Source: Thalassiosira profunda (Eukaryota > Bacillariophyta > Thalassiosirophyceae > Thalassiosirales > Thalassiosiraceae). From it: a DNA stretch of 12,303 nt. The notes under the pieces are model-generated. The model saw nothing but the letters and a program-made list of their open reading frames with translations, was not told where the DNA came from and did not search any database. The stretch covers positions 1 through 12,303 of the forward strand of contig JALLAP010002542.1 in the NCBI GenBank assembly GCA_036939355.1, written 5' to 3'. Below are positions 8,293-12,303 of this stretch, piece after piece. How positions within the stretch are numbered: the first letter of the stretch is position 1; every line of letters starts with the position of its first letter. Made by a program: the position numbers and the translations under genes.

Positions 8293-8560
8293 GCGCACAT
8301 GTAATTGGTTAGCTATTTTACGTACGTAGCCGTAGGACCTGTCGCAGCACCCCCTCAAACCCGAGGTTTTCCTGCAGCCGATTAGGTTTTGCGGCCTATC
8401 GACCCAGTAGTCAAAATGATCGCGTGATTCACGCGGTCAATCGCTGTGTGGGGATTAGAAATCCTGTGTCGAGGGCCTGCATGAATTTTTTTCTAGGTTG
8501 CGACACTGAGACTGGCTACGGTACGCGTACGTAAAATAGCTAAACCAATTTCATGTGCGC
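8293..8560. repeat. Imperfect 268-bp palindromic block with near-perfect 34/35-bp inverted arms
   Basis: The left arm 8293-8326 (34 bp) and the reverse complement of 8526-8560 (35 bp) agree at 33 of 35 alignment columns: one substitution and one extra T. The arms read GCGCACATG, then AATTGGT, then TAGCTATTTTACGTACG. The 199-bp loop keeps weaker symmetry: GTAGCC (8326-8331 against the complement of 8515-8520) and TGTCGCA recur inverted after small indels, and a short palindrome sits at the exact centre. No convincing target-site duplication is seen; both sides end in self-complementary GCGC. It may be a non-autonomous inverted-repeat element or an inverted duplication of a core promoter. The right arm overlaps the upstream ATG at 8553. 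Confidence 0.8.
8418..8438. repeat. Central palindrome of the inverted-repeat block
   Basis: GATCGCGTGA at 8418-8427 and TCACGCGGTC at 8429-8438 are reverse complements except for one G/T position, around a single central T at 8428. The centre falls within two bases of the midpoint of the outer arms (8426.5), which suggests the whole block descends from one long palindrome. It could also be a binding site for a dimeric regulator. Confidence 0.75.
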
Positions 8561-8582
8561 GCGCTCTCCTGCACCCCGCCAG

Positions 8583-9857
8583 ATGCACCGCCGGCTCCTC
8601 CTCGGCGCACCCCTCCTCGCTCGAAGGTTCAGCTCGACAATGGCCGGCGCACCCCCCACCGCCCCCGCCAGCAGCCATCTCCAGCGCAAGACGGCGCTGG
8701 AGGGCAAATTCCCGCCCGTCCCGGACGTGTGCGTGGTCACCGGCGGCACGGGCTTCGTGGGCAACCGATTGGTCGAGATGCTCGTCGAGCGCGGCGCCAA
8801 GAAGGTCGTCAGCTTCGACGTCGTGCCCCCGCCCGAGGACGCGTGGAAGCACCCCGCCATCGAATGGCGGGTGGGCGACATCACCGATGAAAAGGCGGTG
8901 GATGCACTCATGGCGATCCCGGACATAGGGTGCGTGTGGCACAACGCCGCGGCGGTGGGGCCGTTCCATCCCAAGCCGCTGTACTACAAGGTGAATTACG
9001 AGGGGACGATCAACGTCATCGAGGCGGCGAAGAAGCACGGGGTGAAGAAGATAGTGTTCAGTTCTTCGCCTTCGACGCGGTTCACGGGCGTGGACGTGGA
9101 CGGGCTTACCGAAGACGAAATGCCCCAGCTGCCATTGAAGAAGTACATGCAAACCTATGCCGAAACCAAAGCCATGGGGGAGTTGGAGATGTCCAAGGCG
9201 TGCAGCAACGATTTCATGACCGTGTCCGTGGCCCCGCACCAGGTGTACGGTCCGCGGGACAACCTCTTCCTGCCCAATCTGCTCGAGGCGGCCATGTCGG
9301 GAAAGCTCCGCATCTTCGGAAAGGGGTACAACCGCATCTGCTTCACCCACGTGGACAACTACTGCCACGGCCTCATCATCTCGGAGAGGGCGCTGTACCC
9401 CGACAGCCTCGCCCTCGGAAAGTTCTACATCGTCACCGATGGAAAGACGCATCCCGAGGGAGAGCAATACTTGCTCTTCTGGAAGATATTGGACGAGGCC
9501 GTGACGGCCATGGAGGTCACGTCGCTGTGGGACCGGGCCCACCTCCCCAAATCCCTCTTGATGTTCGTGGCGACAATCTGCGAATTCGTCGGAAAGCTCT
9601 TCGGCGTGACGATGAAGCTCAACCGGTTCAACGTCATCGTGCTGACGATGCACCGGTGGTTCGACATCAAGGCGGCCGAGGAGGACCTGAAATTTGAGCC
9701 CATTATTGGATTTCGGGAGGGATGGGACGAGACGATAGAGTGGTTCAAAGACAACTGGCTCCCGAAGCAGGCCACGTCGAAGAGCATGTTCGGCATTGCG
9801 AAGCAGTCGCAGGAAAAGATTGACATCCAGGACCAGTCGTCGAAGAAGACGAGGTGA
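8583..9857 (+). CDS. 3beta-hydroxysteroid dehydrogenase/ERG26-type sterol dehydrogenase (extended SDR)
   Basis: Encodes 424 residues from 8583. Seen: TGGTGFVG (53-60, NAD(P)-binding loop), an acidic FDV after the second strand, SSSPST (160-165) and YAETK (192-196), the Tyr-x-x-x-Lys catalytic pair, then a hydrophobic stretch (about 322-342) and the C-terminal MHRWFDIKAAEEDLKFEP typical of the 3beta-HSD family. The nearest known roles are NAD(P)-dependent oxidation of sterols, for example sterol-4alpha-carboxylate 3-dehydrogenase (decarboxylating) in sterol demethylation at the ER. The protein ends in KKTR, a fit to the KKxx ER-retrieval signal, which supports that role. Starts are ambiguous: 8553 lies inside the inverted repeat, 8583 gives a basic RRLLLGAPLLARRFSS leader that looks mitochondrial, and 8640 removes it. 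Other 3beta-HSD substrates are possible. Convergent with the lipase, 101 bp away. Confidence 0.85.
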   Translation: MHRRLLLGAPLLARRFSSTMAGAPPTAPASSHLQRKTALEGKFPPVPDVCVVTGGTGFVGNRLVEMLVERGAKKVVSFDVVPPPEDAWKHPAIEWRVGDITDEKAVDALMAIPDIGCVWHNAAAVGPFHPKPLYYKVNYEGTINVIEAAKKHGVKKIVFSSSPSTRFTGVDVDGLTEDEMPQLPLKKYMQTYAETKAMGELEMSKACSNDFMTVSVAPHQVYGPRDNLFLPNLLEAAMSGKLRIFGKGYNRICFTHVDNYCHGLIISERALYPDSLALGKFYIVTDGKTHPEGEQYLLFWKILDEAVTAMEVTSLWDRAHLPKSLLMFVATICEFVGKLFGVTMKLNRFNVIVLTMHRWFDIKAAEEDLKFEPIIGFREGWDETIEWFKDNWLPKQATSKSMFGIAKQSQEKIDIQDQSSKKTR

Positions 9858-9958
9858 GACAAAGGAGATGGGGAAGGCCCTTTGGCAGAGTCGTTCCCAA
9901 AGGGTTTCTTTGGGATCTTTTGATTCCAGGGACAGCTAAGAAGAGGTAAACAGTGTTA
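9858..9958. other. 101-bp convergent spacer with mutually exclusive hairpins
   Basis: Both neighbouring genes end here. TCCCAAAG (9895-9902) pairs with CTTTGGGA (9908-9915) across a 5-nt loop, a perfect 8-bp stem. CCCTTTGG (9878-9885) can instead pair with CCAAAGGG (9897-9904), also 8 bp, so the middle segment belongs to both. Such structure in a short tail-to-tail spacer may help 3'-end formation of one or both transcripts, but no polyadenylation consensus is evident. Confidence 0.5.
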
Positions 9959-12292
9959 TTATGTAGCCTTGTCCTTTGTATCGTGGACCATTGCCTCGTA
10001 GGCTTCGTCGAGAGTGCTCCGCAGGAACGGTTTCTTACTCGACCGACTGTCGGCCCTCTCAGTGCTCTCCGCCACCAGTGTCGCGCGCGCTATCCGTTTC
10101 TGCAACTCCGGCAAGCCATGCTTGTCTTTTATCAACCACGGGAAAGGCATGTTGAGCAGGCTGTTCAATCGGATGGCCCTCAAATACGCGGCCAGAGCGG
10201 ACTGTCGGTGATTGTAGCGGAAGTATGGGTATCGGCTGCCCCAGAGACTGATGCTGCCGGGGACGGAGTACAATTTCACGTCGACGCCCACGTGGACAAA
10301 GTTGCTTCCTCTCTTTGTGATCTTCCCGTTGAAGGGCATGTGCGCCACAATATCATTGCTGTTGTAGAATCGGGCGTGCTGCACCTTCCTGCTTCTCTCC
10401 TGGTGCCGAAAGGCATCCGCGAACGAATGGCTGGCAACGTAGGGCATGCCATAGCTGAAGATTTTTACGGGGCCATTGCGAGTAAAGCGCTCGTCGGTGG
10501 AGGCATAAAAGCCGAAGAGGACGCCCAAGCCGCCCCCGAGGCTGTAGCCATTGACGGTGACGGTGAAGTCGCTGCTGCCGATCATTTTGTTGCCGTACTC
10601 CAGCACTTTGTTGGCGATTTCATCGTACTTTCGGGTCTGCGTATCCTTCCGCACTCGAAAGAGGTACGTGTAAAACCCCCGGTGGATCTTCAGATAGGAC
10701 TTCTTCCCTTCGTACTCGTCCTTAACCGGATTGGTGCCCTTCTTCATTGCGGCGTCGAAGCCGTGACTCCAATCCGCCCGGGTGATTGCCCCTCGGAAGA
10801 CCACCAACACCCTCTTCTTCTTTTTGTCCACTGAAATGGCGTAGATGCAGTCCTTTATTGGGAACCAATCCTGCAACCAGACGACCTGCGCTGTGCTCTT
10901 GACCATCGTCTGCGATATCGTGTTGTCTCGGAAGAAATCAGCCATAAAGTCTAAAGCTCCGACGTTCCTCGATTGAATGCATTTCGTCATGAAATCCAAC
11001 AGCTCTCCCTCCGACATGTTTCGCCCCGAATCCGAGGCCAGATCCTCTGGAACGGACGACATGGCAAAGTTCAGGCTCGACGTCATCTTCATGATGTTGC
11101 TCGTCGCGTGTTCCGCTCCGGCGAATGTCTCGTAATCGTCCTTTGGAATGATCAGTTTGTTGTGCAGCGCGTGGTCCTCTCGGTATTGTTCGACGTAGGT
11201 TGTCAGATTCTCCTTCAGCTGTCGCGTGAGCGTGCTGGGAGTTCTTTGCAATGGTGGCCGGCTTCGGCTGATGGTGCTCGAGAGGTTCGGATTCCAGCTG
11301 GAATCAGGAGTAGGGCCGGGGTCCGACTTCATCGACTGCAGATCAAATTCAGATGAGTGCGAGTGCTTCATTCCTTTCCACGACTCTATGTATTCGAAGA
11401 GTTTGGAGTGCGTGAGCTTCCCTGGGGTGCTTTTTGTTGGACTGTACTCGTCTGTGGCCTTTTGTGCAACGGGCTCTCCTGCCAAGGCATCGGAAAGCTC
11501 AGAGCGGTCCTCCCGCTCATCCTCAGATTCCTTTTCTTCTATCAATGAAAGTTGTTTCCTGTGAAGAAGTGTTGGCGTGGCCGTTCGTCTCAACCCGGTG
11601 CCAGTGGCTTCGCTGGGGAAAGGTGCATCTCCTTCCGGCGGCGTCTCTGCATCAAATGCCACTTGAGTTGGCGACTCGGCTCGCGCCGATTTCCGCAGCA
11701 AAGTCCCAGGAAACATTGCCGCCAGTGACATCCGCTTCGTCAAACTATTTTGGCTCTTCTTGCTTCCCTCGTCATCGGAGTCGTTTTTCGCCTGATCGTT
11801 CCCATCTATGTCATCAAACGAAAACAGTCGCTGGGTCAGCCCGCCCGGCCGCAGCCACGGCCGTTGCGATCGGCTCTGTCCGTGGGGCGTCATTGCCCTC
11901 CGCAGCGGATTGAACGCCCTTTGCAATTTCACCTCGGGTATCCCCTTCAAGTCCGCCGCGAGCATTCCGTTGTACGACCGGAGGAGGGAATGCATGTCCG
12001 TCTCGAAATCCTTCCTCCCCTTTCGATCGGTGATCTTGTTCATCACGCCGGCGTCGTCGTCGCTGTCGTCCGAATCTCCATCGTCGTCGTCCTCGTCCCC
12101 CGAGAGAGTGGGCACCCATCCCGCCTGCCTTTTCAGCTCCAGCTGCTCCTTCACCCGCTTCCGCTGCGCCAGCACCTCCTGTCGCAGTTCCACAATGAGG
12201 ATGGCCATGATTTGCGCTGGAGACACCCCCTCGCACCAATCGTTCACGGACGCAATATCTCTTGGAAGTTGATTGCCCGCCAACTGCGCCAT
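9959..12292 (-). CDS. Large class 3 lipase with long charged N-terminal extension (5' end at window edge)
   Basis: Encodes 777 residues if it starts at 12292. The frame stays open to the window end, so the true start may lie outside. The lipase domain is about 460-710: VLVVFRGAITRADW (FRG at 499-501, oxyanion region), a nucleophile elbow GYSLG (582-586, Ser584), NSNDIVAHMP (Asp647), FVHVG and YNHRQSALAAY (likely catalytic His695). This is the alpha/beta-hydrolase class 3 lipase family, which cleaves acyl esters of glycerolipids; the substrate is unknown. The N-terminal 450 residues are unusual: a helical Gln/Arg/Glu-rich segment (about 28-56), a very acidic run (about 65-80, DEDDDDGDSDDSDDD), and a long Ser/Pro/Arg-rich region that looks disordered, with several RxxS/T sites. 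No signal peptide or membrane helix is evident, so it is probably cytosolic or membrane-attached. Class 3 lipases are commonly around 300-500 residues. No intron is needed. Confidence 0.85.
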   Translation of the reverse strand: MAQLAGNQLPRDIASVNDWCEGVSPAQIMAILIVELRQEVLAQRKRVKEQLELKRQAGWVPTLSGDEDDDDGDSDDSDDDAGVMNKITDRKGRKDFETDMHSLLRSYNGMLAADLKGIPEVKLQRAFNPLRRAMTPHGQSRSQRPWLRPGGLTQRLFSFDDIDGNDQAKNDSDDEGSKKSQNSLTKRMSLAAMFPGTLLRKSARAESPTQVAFDAETPPEGDAPFPSEATGTGLRRTATPTLLHRKQLSLIEEKESEDEREDRSELSDALAGEPVAQKATDEYSPTKSTPGKLTHSKLFEYIESWKGMKHSHSSEFDLQSMKSDPGPTPDSSWNPNLSSTISRSRPPLQRTPSTLTRQLKENLTTYVEQYREDHALHNKLIIPKDDYETFAGAEHATSNIMKMTSSLNFAMSSVPEDLASDSGRNMSEGELLDFMTKCIQSRNVGALDFMADFFRDNTISQTMVKSTAQVVWLQDWFPIKDCIYAISVDKKKKRVLVVFRGAITRADWSHGFDAAMKKGTNPVKDEYEGKKSYLKIHRGFYTYLFRVRKDTQTRKYDEIANKVLEYGNKMIGSSDFTVTVNGYSLGGGLGVLFGFYASTDERFTRNGPVKIFSYGMPYVASHSFADAFRHQERSRKVQHARFYNSNDIVAHMPFNGKITKRGSNFVHVGVDVKLYSVPGSISLWGSRYPYFRYNHRQSALAAYLRAIRLNSLLNMPFPWLIKDKHGLPELQKRIARATLVAESTERADSRSSKKPFLRSTLDEAYEAMVHDTKDKAT

Positions 12293-12303
12293 TTCCGCGG
12301 CCG

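Larger units (their letters stand above)
8076..8582. promoter_or_regulatory. Divergent promoter region between the glycosyltransferase and the sterol dehydrogenase
   Basis: About 507 bp lie between the starts at 8075 (-) and 8583 (+). The part next to the glycosyltransferase (8076-8292) is GC-rich, with a purine run near 8250-8278, and has no recognisable gene. The rest is occupied by the inverted-repeat block 8293-8560. Within each arm a TAAAATAGCT reads outward, toward the gene on that side; in the right arm it lies 15-50 bp before the candidate start codons. Confidence 0.5.

Noticed and set aside
8493..9653. A 386-codon open frame on the minus strand opposite the sterol dehydrogenase
   Set aside because: His/Arg/Val-rich translation with no motif, while the plus strand has a full SDR with catalytic residues.
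9953..10834. A 293-codon plus-strand frame opposite the lipase
   Set aside because: It is antisense to the catalytic domain with GYSLG and FRG motifs and has no domain of its own.
1..12303. Defence system, CRISPR array, prophage, insertion sequence or toxin gene
   Set aside because: No repeat-spacer pattern, transposase, integrase or related motifs; gene structure and introns are eukaryotic.

Overview
The window looks like nuclear DNA of a eukaryotic alga, most likely a photosynthetic stramenopile such as a diatom or a relative; a haptophyte is possible. Reasons: long open frames with few, short GT-AG introns; compact spacing of 0.1-0.6 kb; no bacterial ribosome binding sites or operons; and one protein whose N-terminus is a signal peptide ending at an Ala-Phe junction (ACHA|FSAG), the pattern of plastid pre-proteins in algae with secondary plastids. 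The call rests on sequence features read by eye, not on database searches.

Layout, left to right. 1-330: 3' flank with a cluster of ATACGT motifs. 331-1500 (-): probable plastid-targeted PAP/fibrillin-like protein. 1501-1824: short divergent promoter region. 1825-3406 (+): kynurenine 3-monooxygenase-like flavoprotein, broken by a perfect 72-bp duplication around a single N, almost certainly an assembly join. 3779-5385 (-): four-helix membrane protein with a long Tyr/Ser/Asp/Arg/Gly tail and a 35-nt first exon. 5964-8075 (-): type II membrane glycosyltransferase of the GT77-like nucleotide-diphospho-sugar transferase group, with an in-frame stop that probably lies in a small intron. 8076-8582: divergent promoter region holding a near-perfect 34/35-bp inverted repeat. 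8583-9857 (+): 3beta-hydroxysteroid dehydrogenase-type sterol enzyme with a C-terminal KKTR. 9858-9958: convergent spacer with alternative hairpins. 9959-12292 (-): large class 3 lipase whose 5' end is at the window edge.

The genes do not form an obvious pathway. Three (fibrillin-like protein, sterol dehydrogenase, class 3 lipase) touch lipid or plastid-membrane biology and two (glycosyltransferase, four-helix protein) belong to the endomembrane or surface system, but neighbouring position alone is weak evidence in such a genome. I see no defence system, CRISPR array, insertion sequence, tRNA or rRNA. The most unusual DNA structure is the 268-bp inverted-repeat block at 8293-8560 between the two divergent genes. 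The most important quality issue is the duplicated join at 2803-2947.
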